Shown in pieces: positions 56,779 to 64,000 of a stretch of DNA of 64,000 nucleotides. Location: NCBI RefSeq assembly GCF_022760755.1, contig NZ_JAIVFP010000001.1, forward strand, positions 2,770,001 through 2,834,000, written 5' to 3'. The notes below the pieces were generated by a model. The model saw only the letters and a list, made by a program, of their open reading frames with translations, was not told the DNA's origin and searched no databases. The translations under genes and the position numbers were made by a program. This DNA is from Candidatus Rhodoblastus alkanivorans. GTDB taxonomy: Bacteria > Pseudomonadota > Alphaproteobacteria > Rhizobiales > Beijerinckiaceae. The first letter of the stretch is position 1, and each line of letters begins with the position of its first letter.

Positions 56779-57041
56779 CCGGCTGCCGGGTTCCTTTTGC
56801 TGGCGCCGCCGAAGCAATGCCGAACGCGCGTGGCGGACAGCTCGACGCTCGTTCCCATTTTATTGGCGGCCCGGACAGGCGCGCAAGCCACTATACTCCC
56901 GCTTTTCGCCCTGAGCGCCGGAGGAAGAATCGAAGTCCTTGTTGCGCGTGAGCAAATTCGGGCAATTTTTTCGGCGCGCAGGGCGAAGCCGCGCATTATC
57001 CTGAAGCGCAACGCCAATTTTTTGCTCGCGAGGGAAGAAAA

Positions 57042-57353
57042 ATGCTGAAACCGGAGACCGATGCGGAAGGCTATTTGATCGATCCCATCGATTGGAGTGA
57101 GGAATGGGCCAGGGAAAAGGCCCGCGAACTCGGCATAGAACTGACGGAGGACCATTGGGCGGCCGTCCGGTTCATGCGCGCTTTTCAAGAGGAGCATCAT
57201 GTCGCGCCGGACGCCCGATTCGTCATGCGCCACCTGAGCGAAACGCGCGGCGCCGGCCGCAACCGGCTGTTCGAGCTTTTCCCTTATGGCTATGCCGGCC
57301 AGGCCTGCAAGCTGGCCGGCATGAAGCGTCCGCGCGCCTGGAGCACCGGCTGA
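57042..57353 (+). CDS. TusE/DsrC-family sulfur-relay protein lacking the C-terminal Cys
   Basis: 103 residues of the TusE/DsrC/DsvC fold: DAEGYLIDPIDWSEEWAREKARELGIELTEDHWAAVRFMRAFQEEHHVAPDARFVMRHLSE and the conserved GQACKLAGMKRPRAWSTG end. The inner Cys (Cys89) is kept. The penultimate Cys on the flexible arm, which carries sulfur in TusE and DsrC, is replaced (tail is WSTG). So it is probably not a standard relay protein. The surrounding genes (nnrS and a Crp/Fnr regulator) suggest a stress or anaerobic-respiration link. Confidence 0.8.
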   Translation: MLKPETDAEGYLIDPIDWSEEWAREKARELGIELTEDHWAAVRFMRAFQEEHHVAPDARFVMRHLSETRGAGRNRLFELFPYGYAGQACKLAGMKRPRAWSTG

Positions 57354-57400
57354 ATCATACGGTTTCCGCAAAATTGCCATGCAATCCGCGAAAACGTCAT

Positions 57401-57440
57401 GGCGCGAAAATCCTTAAGATCGCGGGCGGATTTTCGCGCC
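57401..57440. repeat. Long inverted repeat downstream of tusE-like gene
   Basis: GGCGCGAAAATCC (57401-57413) and GGATTTTCGCGCC (57428-57440) are perfect inverted 13-mers with a 14-base loop. It is followed 6 bp later by a second strong palindrome. Confidence 0.6.
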
Positions 57441-57446
57441 AGCGGA

Positions 57447-57474
57447 ATAGGATTTCCGTGAACGGAAATCCTAT
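57447..57474. repeat. Palindrome at 3' end of nnrS
   Basis: ATAGGATTTCCGT, two bases, ACGGAAATCCTAT: a perfect 13-bp inverted repeat touching the nnrS stop codon. It has no T run on either side, so it is more like an extragenic palindrome than a classic terminator. Confidence 0.6.
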
Positions 57475-58673
57475 CAGGCTCCGATCCGGGAACTGCACAG
57501 CGCCGGGCCATAGATCGCGGCGAAGCCAAGAAAGGCCGCGAGCCAGGCGAAGGCCGCGACATGGAGCAGAACGAAACTCCATTCCGGCGCCAGCGCCGCC
57601 GCGATCCGCGCCAAAGCCGCGAGCGCCAAAGCGGTATAAAGCAGTTTCGTTCCCGGACCCGCGTGGAGCGCGCGGCCGGTATGGCCGAGGCTCGCGCGGG
57701 TCATGACCGCAAGCGTCATGCCGCCGATCCCGCCCACCGCCCAGGCGTGCAGCCCGGCGCTCGGCGATAAGCCCGGAAGCCAGGCGGCGAGCCCGCTGAG
57801 CACGAAGCCGATCGGAATGAAGGCGAAGGCGAGATGGAGGACGAGAACCAGCGCCTCGCCCGTGGTCCGATCGCCCGCCCAGCGCCCGAGGCGCACGAAG
57901 TTGAGAAGGCCCGCGAAGATCAGGGCGACGCCGACCGTTCTATTTTCCGGGGCGCCGACCCATCCGACCAGCGCCAGCGCCGAAAACGCCATGCAGATGG
58001 CGTCGAAACGTCCGAAGCTTTTCGGCAGACGGTCGGCGCCGCGCCTCTGGAGGAAAGTGTGGGTGAAGCTCGGCACGATACGGCCGCCGACCAGCATGAT
58101 GAGAGCGATGAGCGCCGCCACCGCGAACCGCCGGCTATAGGCCGCATCGCCCGTCACATGCGACTCGATATGGAACGCCACATTGGCGAGCGCATAGAGT
58201 GCGACGACGGCCAGCACCCGCATATTGCGCCAATTTTTGCCAGCAACGACCTCCCGCGCCATGGCCGCGCAAAACAGGATGAGAAACGCGCTATCGACCG
58301 CCGCCGCCAGCGCCCAGCCGATCGCGCCCGACAGGGCCACCGCGACGCGGCCCGCAAGCCAGACGGCGAAGAGCGCCAGCAGGGGCGTTCCGCGCAGCGG
58401 CAATCGCCCCGTCCAGTTCGGAACGGCGGTAAGCAGGAAGCCGGCGATCACGGCGCCGCCATAGCCGAACAAAGTTTCATGGGCGTGCCAGTCCATCGGC
58501 GTGAAGGCGTTGGGAAGAGTCAGTTCGCCGAAATATTGCGGCAGCCACACCATCACGGCGACGACCGCCCATAGAGCGCCCGCGAGGAAGAACGGCCGGA
58601 ATCCGTTGCTCAGGATTGCGGGACCGGCGTCGCGGCGGCGGCTTGTCGCGTGAGAGCTCGTGGCGTGGGACAT
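57474..58673 (-). CDS. nnrS: NnrS family heme- and copper-containing membrane protein
   Basis: 399 residues from ATG 58673 (AAGGAG 5 bp upstream). It has about 12 hydrophobic segments. The N-terminal hallmarks ILSNGFRPFFLAGALWAVVAV, MDWHAHETLFGYGGAVIAGFLLTAVPNWTGR and later GRIVPSFTHTFLQRRGA and GLHAWAVGGIGGMTLAVMTRASLGHTGR define NnrS, with the expected His residues. NnrS protects cells from nitrosative stress and is often controlled by NO-sensing Crp/Fnr regulators, as the divergent gene here suggests. No denitrification enzyme genes are in the window. Confidence 0.92.
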   Translation of the reverse strand: MSHATSSHATSRRRDAGPAILSNGFRPFFLAGALWAVVAVMVWLPQYFGELTLPNAFTPMDWHAHETLFGYGGAVIAGFLLTAVPNWTGRLPLRGTPLLALFAVWLAGRVAVALSGAIGWALAAAVDSAFLILFCAAMAREVVAGKNWRNMRVLAVVALYALANVAFHIESHVTGDAAYSRRFAVAALIALIMLVGGRIVPSFTHTFLQRRGADRLPKSFGRFDAICMAFSALALVGWVGAPENRTVGVALIFAGLLNFVRLGRWAGDRTTGEALVLVLHLAFAFIPIGFVLSGLAAWLPGLSPSAGLHAWAVGGIGGMTLAVMTRASLGHTGRALHAGPGTKLLYTALALAALARIAAALAPEWSFVLLHVAAFAWLAAFLGFAAIYGPALCSSRIGA

Positions 58674-58729
58674 GGCGGCTCCTTGGTCGTTCGTCCCTCG
58701 CCTGCTAAATCTTTTTCCGCGCCCCGACG

Positions 58730-58743
58730 TTGCGCGGGCGCAA
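58730..58743. promoter_or_regulatory. NnrR/Dnr-type box
   Basis: TTGCG-CGGG-CGCAA is a perfect palindrome of the Crp/Fnr class NnrR/Dnr box, in the 99-bp region between nnrS and the divergent Crp/Fnr gene. Positioned to serve both promoters. Confidence 0.65.
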
Positions 58744-58772
58744 GCAACTGGCGGAAGCAGGGAGAAAATTTC

Positions 58773-59468
58773 GTGGCTAGGCTTGATCGATCCCTGATCG
58801 CAGGCGCGTCGGCCTTCGCCGGACTGAGCGCCGAAGCGCTCGACGAAATCCTGAGCAGGGCGGAGATTCTGCGTCTGCTCAAAGGCGAGACCGCGTTCCG
58901 CCAGGGCGAAAAGGCCGACCGCTTCTTCCTGCTGCTGCACGGACGGCTGCGCGTCACCCGGGTCAATGCGCAGGGCGCGCAGATTCTGGTCCGCTTCATC
59001 GCGCCCAACGACCTGTTCGGCGTCGCCATGGCGATCGGCGCGGCGGCCTATCCGGGAACGGCCACAGCGGCGACGGAATCGCTCGCGCTGGCCTGGCCCA
59101 ATGCTTCCTGGGCGGAGCTGATCGCGACCTATCCCAGCCTCGCGGTCCAGGCGATGCAATCGCTCGGCGCGCGCCTGCAGGATACGCAGGACCGCGTCCT
59201 CGAACTCTCCACCCGGAACGTCGAGCGGCGCATCGCCGGCGCGGTGCTGAAACTGGCGCGCCAGGCGGGGCGCAAGACCGACGAGGGCGTGCTGATCGAC
59301 TTCCCGCTTTCGCGTCAGGACCTCGCCGAAATGACCGGCGCGACGCTGCACACGGTCAGCCGGACCATGAGCGCCTGGGAGGCAAAGGGGCTGGTCGCCT
59401 GCGGCCGCCAGCGCGTCGTCGTTCGTGACGAGCCGGGGCTCGCCGCGATCGCGAATTCGGATGAGTGA
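58773..59468 (+). CDS. Crp/Fnr-family regulator (Dnr/NnrR-like)
   Basis: 231 residues from GTG 58773, with GGGAG 8 bp upstream. Cyclic-nucleotide-fold sensor (FAGLSAEALDEILSRAEILRLLKGETAFRQGEKADRFFLLLHGRLRVTRVNAQGAQILVRFIAPNDLFGVAMAIG), dimer helix (VQAMQSLGARLQDTQDRVLELSTRNVERRIA) and HTH (FPLSRQDLAEMTGATLHTVSRTMSAWEAKGLV). It lacks the N-terminal cysteine cluster of FNR, as do NO-sensing heme-type members. The divergent nnrS and the TTGCG-N4-CGCAA box support an NO/nitrosative-stress role. Confidence 0.85.
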   Translation: MARLDRSLIAGASAFAGLSAEALDEILSRAEILRLLKGETAFRQGEKADRFFLLLHGRLRVTRVNAQGAQILVRFIAPNDLFGVAMAIGAAAYPGTATAATESLALAWPNASWAELIATYPSLAVQAMQSLGARLQDTQDRVLELSTRNVERRIAGAVLKLARQAGRKTDEGVLIDFPLSRQDLAEMTGATLHTVSRTMSAWEAKGLVACGRQRVVVRDEPGLAAIANSDE

Positions 59469-59672
59469 AAATTACGGCTGTCGCGACGCCGCAAGAGGGC
59501 GCGCGGTGCGGCTCGATCGTGGTCCCGAAAACAAAATCCGCTTTCCTGAGAAACACATGCCGATATGAGCGTGAAGTTTCTGGTTTATTGAACGCGAGCT
59601 TTCGATAATGTTCGCAAGAATCGAGTTGAGTTCAGGCCAAAGTTACGCTTAGATTCGTGAGTCGTCGGCAAT

Positions 59673-60494
59673 ATGCGGCTGGCGACCCAGTTCGAATATC
59701 GCACGATGAAAAATGGAAGTTTCGATCCGCCTTTCAGCGAGTTGATTGTCGAGCGGCTCAGGCCCGACCGGGGATTGGCCGAACCCGTCTATCAACAGAT
59801 GGCGCGGGCCTTTGCGGAAATGGTCGAGGCCGGCGAAATCCGCGAGGGCCAGAGCCTGCCGGCCGAGCGCATTCTCGCGGAACGGCTCAATCTGAGCCGC
59901 ACTACCATCCGCCGTTTTTACGAGGAATTGCGCCGCGACCATGGCCTGACGTCGAACCGGCGCTCGGGGCCGGTGGTGGTCGCCCCGCCCCGCCTGTCGC
60001 CGCGCATGGGCGCGCTCAAGGGGTTCACCGATGAAATGCTCGAACTCGGCGTCGAACCGACGACCCGGCTGCTTTCGCGCGAGATCGTCCAGGATCGCAT
60101 GATCGCTTCGATTTTCGGCCGCCCGTCATCCTCGCAATTCCTGAAACTGGTCCGTCTGCGCCTGGGCGACGGCGAGCCCCTGTCGCGCGAGACGGCCTGG
60201 TTCGACCTGACGGTCGCGCCCGAACTCGCCGGCTGGGACGTGCGCGGCTCGGCCTATCATTTCATTTCCGACGTTTGCGGCATCAGGCTGTGCGACGCCG
60301 AGCAGACGATCGAAGCAGTGCTGAGTTCGGCGGAAGAAAACGCTGCCTTCGGCTTTTCGCAACCACAGCCCTGCCTGCTGATCAAGCGCCGGACTCACGC
60401 CGCCAGCGGCCAGATCGTCGAATATGTCGAAGGCGTCTTTCGCGGCGACGCCTATTCCTACCGGACCCGGCTCAACGCGTCCGTTCGCGGATGA
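59673..60494 (+). CDS. GntR-family regulator with UTRA domain
   Basis: 273 residues. GntR winged helix (LAEPVYQQMARAFAEMVEAGEIREGQSLPAERILAERLNLSRTTIRRFYEELRRDHGL) and a UTRA-type small-molecule domain (ending EYVEGVFRGDAYSYRTRLNASVRG). A second ATG at 59706 is equally possible, as neither has a strong ribosome site. It converges with and overlaps the PfkB sugar-kinase gene by 23 bp, suggesting it may respond to that kinase's substrate; target unknown. Confidence 0.85.
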   Translation: MRLATQFEYRTMKNGSFDPPFSELIVERLRPDRGLAEPVYQQMARAFAEMVEAGEIREGQSLPAERILAERLNLSRTTIRRFYEELRRDHGLTSNRRSGPVVVAPPRLSPRMGALKGFTDEMLELGVEPTTRLLSREIVQDRMIASIFGRPSSSQFLKLVRLRLGDGEPLSRETAWFDLTVAPELAGWDVRGSAYHFISDVCGIRLCDAEQTIEAVLSSAEENAAFGFSQPQPCLLIKRRTHAASGQIVEYVEGVFRGDAYSYRTRLNASVRG

Positions 60495-61410
60495 ACCGCG
60501 ACAAAGTCGCCTCGTCGGCGAGGCGGTCGAGGATCCCTCGGCTGCGGGCGACGAGGGCGCCGCAGGCGTTGGCCTCGCGCAGCGCCCGCGCCAGTTCGGT
60601 CCCGCGCCCGAGCGACCAGACGAGACCCGCGCCGAAGGCGTCGCCCGCCCCGGTCGCGTCAACCTGCTCGATCCTGTAGGCCGGCGCATGGAGGACCGCG
60701 CCTTCTCCCGTCAGCGCCACCGAGCCCTCGGCGGCAAGCGTCACGACGACCAAGCACCCGCGGCCAATCCGTTCGCGCCCGAGCGCCGGCAGTTTCTCGA
60801 TCCAGGCGCGCGCTGTCCAATCGACGGCGTCCGGTTCAGCGAACAGCATCGCCGCCTCCGTCTGGTTGACGACGAGCAGATCAATGAGGTCGAGCATCCG
60901 GTCGTCCGGCTCGCGCCACGGCGACGGATTGAGGTAGGTTCGCAGCCCTGCCGCACGGGCGATGCGGAACGCCTCGAGAATGGGGGCGTCGGGCGCCTCG
61001 AATTGCGCCAGAACCCAATCGGCCGCGCGCACGGCTGGTTCGGCCGCGCGGACGTGATCGGCGGACAGCAAGAGATTTGCGCCCATGAAGGCGGAGAGAA
61101 AATTCGCCCCGTCGGGCGCGATAAACCCCACACCGAAGCCCGACGGCGCCTCGACCTGACGGATGAAGTCAGTCGCCATGCCAAGGCCGCGAATAAAATC
61201 CGTCGCCGCCGCGCCGACGTCGTCGCGGCCGACCGCCATCAGCAGATCGGTCCTGACGCCCAGCCGATAAAGCCCCGCCGCCAGGTTGAGGCCCTTGCCG
61301 CCATGCTCGCGAAAAACGCCCTCGGCCGCGATGGACTGCCCGGCGCGGGGCAGATGCGGGACATGGAGGAAATTGGCGTTCATGTAATTGCCGACGACAA
61401 ACGCCCGCAT
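60472..61410 (-). CDS. PfkB/ribokinase-family carbohydrate kinase
   Basis: 312 residues. N-terminal VVGNYMNANFLHVPHLPRAGQSI and EHGGKGLNLAAGLYRLGVRTDLLMAVGRDDVG (PfkB signature 1), and C-terminal VDATGAGDAFGAGLVWSLGRGTELARALREANACGAL (signature 2, DTxAGD with the catalytic Asp). Most similar in style to ribokinases acting on ribose, deoxyribose or pseudouridine-like sugars. It overlaps the convergent GntR gene. Likely part of a sugar/nucleoside-salvage response. Confidence 0.87.
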   Translation of the reverse strand: MRAFVVGNYMNANFLHVPHLPRAGQSIAAEGVFREHGGKGLNLAAGLYRLGVRTDLLMAVGRDDVGAAATDFIRGLGMATDFIRQVEAPSGFGVGFIAPDGANFLSAFMGANLLLSADHVRAAEPAVRAADWVLAQFEAPDAPILEAFRIARAAGLRTYLNPSPWREPDDRMLDLIDLLVVNQTEAAMLFAEPDAVDWTARAWIEKLPALGRERIGRGCLVVVTLAAEGSVALTGEGAVLHAPAYRIEQVDATGAGDAFGAGLVWSLGRGTELARALREANACGALVARSRGILDRLADEATLSRFIRERTR

Positions 61411-61590
61411 GATTGAATCCGAAAATTGGGAGCCAGCCGATATGCGCGCGATCTTGAATACGGATTTCGTGTTTCGAGCAATTCCCGCGCCGCCGGATGC
61501 GTCACGGATTCAGGGCGGAGGCCGGGCAAGGCTGGGTTTTGTGCGCTCTTGCCGAGATCGAGCGCGTGCCTTGCCCCCCGGCGAGCACGA

Positions 61591-61911
61591 TCATCGTCGC
61601 GCCTGCTCTTCCAGCAAGGCGGAAAAAGTGTCGAGCAGCCTTATCGCGGACGGCAATTTCGCCAGGGCTTCGCGCTGGTCTTCGTCCGCCGGCTCCAGAC
61701 CGCGCCACCAATCGATGAAAGACTTTATCAGCGCGCGGGCGGAAATCTGGCCGAATTTCAGCCCCGGAAAAGCGTCGAAACCAAAAGCCCTTTCGACATG
61801 CCGCAGGCAATTTTCGACGTAAGCGGAGTCCTCCGTGGAAAGCTTGACCGCATGGTCCGGCGCGCGCCGGACCATGCGAATTTCACTCAGCTCGGGGATA
61901 TAGTCTTTCAT
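61591..61911 (-). CDS. Hypothetical protein
   Basis: 106 residues from ATG 61911 (MKDYIPELSEIRMVRRAPDHAVKLSTED). It is helical, with LRHVERAFGFDAFPGLKFGQISARALIKSFIDWWRGLEPADEDQREALAKLPSAIRLLDTFSALLEEQARR near the end. No family recognised. It may be translated with the PfkB gene 180 bp downstream on the same strand. Confidence 0.55.
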   Translation of the reverse strand: MKDYIPELSEIRMVRRAPDHAVKLSTEDSAYVENCLRHVERAFGFDAFPGLKFGQISARALIKSFIDWWRGLEPADEDQREALAKLPSAIRLLDTFSALLEEQARR

Positions 61912-62123
61912 CGATTCCGCACGACTTGCCGCGCCAGCCAATTGCGCCGCCCGATGGCGACTCCTTGGGACAGGCGGTCAGATTAATGCAGGCGATATCT
62001 CGCGCAAATCCAAATATCGATGTCGGGCTGGCCCATGCTCGCTGCGGGCGCGGTTTTTGCTTCTTTCGCGGGACAAACGCGCGGCCGGCGATTCGGCCGC
62101 GCATTTTCGCATCGGAGACCCTG

Positions 62124-62729
62124 GTGACCCATTCCCCGCCGGAAGCGCTGAAAAGATTCATCTGGGACATTCAGTCCATGGTCGAACTCGCCGACAGCGA
62201 ACGGGAAATTCTTGTGATCGGCCGCGATCTCATGACCCGGCTGATCGCGGCGGACGATTGGCTCCCGTCCGCCTTTTCCGCTACTGATCCCGCTTGCGGA
62301 CAACAATTTCAGCTCTATGCCGACGCCATGGACCGCTTTACGGTTGTCAGCACGGTTCTCGCGCCCGGTCAGGCGACGGCGGTCGGCGTCGAACCCTTCT
62401 GGCAGATTTGCGGCGTCCTGCGCGGCGCTTTCGCGCGCCGCAGCTTCGATTTCGACGCCGAAGGCAAGGTTTTGCGCAGCGACAAGGAACAAGAGCTCGA
62501 CCGTGGAGCCGTCCTGACTTCGCGGGCGCAAGGCGCGGCGCAACTCGCCAATCTGCATTCGGATCGCGTCTCGATCGCCATTCAGGTTTTCGGCGGCGAT
62601 ATCGGCAAAACGCCGCGTCACACTTTGACCACGGAAGGCGCGGCGCTTTTCGGGCCGACCTCCTACGCCAATGCCCCAGACGCGCCGCCTTACGACATCT
62701 GGACGATCCAGACCCGGATCGAGGACTGA
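62124..62729 (+). CDS. Cysteine-dioxygenase-like cupin with lost metal ligands
   Basis: 201 residues from GTG 62124 (GGAG 7 bp upstream). It has the cupin/CDO-type fold pattern of COG5553: RFTVVSTVLAPGQATAVGVEPFWQICGVLRGAFARRSFDFDAEGK and later LANLHSDRVSIAIQVFGGDIG. Active members show PGxxTxxHDH and IHVYG histidines; here these are VGVE and IQVFG, so the metal site is missing. The fold call rests on these pattern matches; the protein may be a pseudoenzyme. The frame is open back to 61926. Confidence 0.65.
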   Translation: MTHSPPEALKRFIWDIQSMVELADSEREILVIGRDLMTRLIAADDWLPSAFSATDPACGQQFQLYADAMDRFTVVSTVLAPGQATAVGVEPFWQICGVLRGAFARRSFDFDAEGKVLRSDKEQELDRGAVLTSRAQGAAQLANLHSDRVSIAIQVFGGDIGKTPRHTLTTEGAALFGPTSYANAPDAPPYDIWTIQTRIED

Positions 62730-62858
62730 TCCGCGCGGATCATAATCCCGCGATCCTGGCCTGTTGCCCGTTTCATCAAACACCTCATTCTCAGTGTCCA
62801 CGAAACCAGCGGCAGGCCACTAGAGCTTCCTCTATTGATAGCGCACTAAACGCGAGTT

Positions 62859-62908
62859 GCGATAATATCGCTTGCTTCGATCAAAATTATCGCTATCTTT
62901 ATCGCTAT
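62859..62908. promoter_or_regulatory. Operator repeats of the toxin-antitoxin operon
   Basis: A perfect palindrome GCGATA-A-TATCGC at 62859-62871 and two direct copies of TTATCGCTAT (62887-62896, 62899-62908), the second overlapping the toxin start codon. All share the GCGATA half-site, as expected for autoregulation by a toxin-antitoxin complex. Confidence 0.6.
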
Positions 62909-63158
62909 GAAAACGATCGTCCTCACGCATCGAGCCGCCAGGGACCTCGACGCCTTGCCGCCCGACGCGCGCGCGGCAGTTTGCGAAGGGCTGATCGCTT
63001 ACGCGGTTTCGGGAGCCGGCGACGTGAAGCGGCTTTCAGGACGCGAGGGCTTCAGGCTTCGCGTCGGACGCTACAGGATTATTTTTGACGAGGATCAAGA
63101 GACGATCCTCGCCATCTATATCGGCAGACGTGAAACCACGACTTATCGGAGGCATTGA
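62907..63158 (+). CDS. RelE/ParE-family toxin
   Basis: 83 residues: MKTIVLTHRAARDLDALPPDARAAVCEGLIAYAVSGAGDVKRLSGREGFRLRVGRYRIIFDEDQETILAIYIGRRETTTYRR. The RLRVGRYRIIFDE strand and the closing YIGRRE-YRR pattern are those of RelE/ParE mRNA interferases or gyrase poisons. It precedes the antitoxin, the reverse of the common order, and overlaps it by one base (TGATG). Confidence 0.88.
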   Translation: MKTIVLTHRAARDLDALPPDARAAVCEGLIAYAVSGAGDVKRLSGREGFRLRVGRYRIIFDEDQETILAIYIGRRETTTYRRH

Positions 63159-63541
63159 TGAAACCCCAAATCATCACAACCCCCAGCGGCGAAGAACTTG
63201 TCGTCATCCCTCGGGCTGAATATGACGCCATGATCGCGGCGCTGGCGGAGGCGGAAGAAGACGCCGCGGACGTGGCGATCTATGACGCCCGCAAGGCCGA
63301 GCTGGCGCGCGATGCGCACGCGGCCTTGCCGGAGGACGTCAGCGCCGCCGTGCTGCGCGGCGCGAGCCTTCTCACCGCCGTTCGGAAATGGAAGAAGCTG
63401 ACCCAGCAAGATCTGGCGGGGCGGCTCGGCATGTCGCAAGGCTATTTGAGCGACCTCGAATCCGGCCGCCGCAAAGGGACGCCGGAGACGATGGAGGCGA
63501 TAGCCAACGCCCTAGACGTTCCCCGCTCCTGGTTCGAATGA
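63158..63541 (+). CDS. XRE-family antitoxin
   Basis: 127 residues from ATG 63158; a TTG at 63155 is in frame. The N-terminal ~50 residues are a Phd-like or DNA-binding-independent segment (ITTPSGEELVVIPRAEYDAMIAALAEAEEDAADVAIYDARKAEL) and the C-terminal part a helix-turn-helix (LLTAVRKWKKLTQQDLAGRLGMSQGYLSDLESGRRKGTPETMEAIANALDVPRSWF). It should neutralise the upstream RelE/ParE toxin and repress the operon through the GCGATA repeats. Confidence 0.87.
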   Translation: MKPQIITTPSGEELVVIPRAEYDAMIAALAEAEEDAADVAIYDARKAELARDAHAALPEDVSAAVLRGASLLTAVRKWKKLTQQDLAGRLGMSQGYLSDLESGRRKGTPETMEAIANALDVPRSWFE

Positions 63542-63599
63542 TCAGCGCCCTGCGAAGGCGAGAGCCGCTCGCCAAATGACGTTTAATTTCTGGCGCATA

Positions 63600-63618
63600 T
63601 TCCCGAACAAATCGGGAA
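63600..63618. other. Hairpin after tRNA-Tyr
   Basis: TTCCCGA-ACAAA-TCGGGAA, a perfect 7-bp stem directly after the tRNA 3' end on the minus strand. Possibly a terminator of the tRNA transcript, though the following T run is poor. Confidence 0.4.
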
Positions 63619-63703
63619 TGGTGGGAGAGGTAGGACTCGAACCTACGAAGGCATAGCCAGCGGATTTACAGTCCGCCCCCTTTGCCGCTCGGGACACTCT
63701 CCC
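63619..63703 (-). tRNA. tRNA-Tyr(GUA)
   Basis: On the minus strand an 85-nt class II tRNA: acceptor GGGAGAG/CTCTCCC, anticodon loop CTGTAAA (anticodon GTA), a long variable arm, T-loop TTCGAGT, discriminator A and encoded CCA. Confidence 0.95.
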
Positions 63704-63734
63704 TGACCGAAAATTCTCTTTCCGGCGACGAAAA

Positions 63735-63753
63735 AGCCCCGTGCAACGGGGCT
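63735..63753 (-). terminator. Terminator upstream of tRNA-Tyr
   Basis: On the minus strand AGCCCCG, loop TTGCA, CGGGGCT, then TTTTT: a 7-bp GC-rich stem with a T run. It lies between a promoter-like site to the right and tRNA-Tyr to the left. Confidence 0.65.
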
Positions 63754-63766
63754 GCTCGTTGCGGCG

Positions 63767-63795
63767 CTTATGCGTTCGCGCGCCTTTCATGTCAA
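63767..63795 (-). promoter_or_regulatory. Promoter-like sequence on minus strand
   Basis: TTGACA (63790-63795) and CATAAG (63767-63772) are 17 bp apart on the minus strand, a plausible housekeeping promoter that fires towards tRNA-Tyr. Its short leader would run into the hairpin at 63735-63753. Confidence 0.45.
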
Positions 63796-64000
63796 CTGCA
63801 AAAACGCGCTGCGAGCGCCGGGGCGATTGTCAAAGCCCTTCGCCCGTGACACGACAGACCGGAGGCGAAGCGGGCGGAGGCGCGGATGAAAAAGCACGGA
63901 GGACGTCGGCAGGAAAGGAGTCCCAGCCCCTCCCGCACTGGGCCGGGCGCCCCCAAAAATTCGCCTCAATCGCGGCCCGCGCCCAAAGCTCGCGCGCGCG

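Noticed and set aside
61926-62123. N-terminal extension of the cupin-like protein
   Set aside because: It is Arg/Pro-rich, unlike the domain, and the GTG at 62124 has a proper ribosome site.

Overview
The window is high-GC bacterial chromosome, most likely from a facultatively autotrophic alphaproteobacterium of the Rhizobiales. I lean towards a purple non-sulfur or methylotrophic relative such as the Beijerinckiaceae/Rhodoblastus group; this is inference from gene content, not a database match. The support is a red-type (form IC) cbbLSX set plus a form II cbbM operon, two CbbR regulators, an Omp25/31-like beta-barrel protein, a BigR/SqrR-type persulfide sensor and a Hint-domain secreted protein.

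Layout. 1-5.2 kb: M48 protease (may begin left of the window), AI-2E-type permease, membrane metallophosphoesterase and an alpha/beta-hydrolase lipoprotein. 5.2-8.2 kb: an outer-membrane beta-barrel gene, then an IS110-family (IS1111-type) element with an amber stop in its transposase, sitting inside one arm of a small palindromic element. 8.3-18.6 kb: accessory metabolism, with a DsbA-like oxidoreductase, HxlR regulator and MaoC hydratase, MBL-fold protein, a two-gene Tat-exported molybdenum hydroxylase, a DJ-1/PfpI protein, and an acyl-CoA ligase with a thiolase. 18.9-24.9 kb: a PAS-LuxR regulator, then an AT-richer restriction-modification island (vsr, restriction endonuclease, cytosine-5 methyltransferase) ending at tRNA-Ser(UGA); an IS2-like element has cut off the last codons of the restriction gene. 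25-35 kb: rimO, a quinone reductase, oleate hydratase, aspS, rnd, small membrane and unknown proteins, and a sulfide-response unit (ArsR-type sensor, rhodanese, DUF2892).

35-51.3 kb is the carbon-fixation locus. A divergent cbbR faces the operon cbbF-P-T-A-M-E. After a Gly/Tyr-rich secreted protein, an MDR-family reductase and an exported beta-carbonic anhydrase comes a second cbbR diverging from cbbL-S-X. Together the genes encode both RuBisCO forms, the form I activase, fructose bisphosphatase, phosphoribulokinase, transketolase, aldolase and pentose-phosphate epimerase. Strong intercistronic hairpins flank cbbM, lie between cbbL and cbbS, and follow cbbS.

51.6-64 kb: a 13-repeat AIDA-like protein with a C-terminal Hint domain, a LysR regulator, a porin, a TusE/DsrC-like protein, NnrS with a divergent Crp/Fnr regulator (NnrR-like box between them), a GntR regulator convergent with a PfkB sugar kinase, a cupin-fold protein that has lost its usual metal ligands, a toxin-first RelE/XRE pair, and tRNA-Tyr(GUA).
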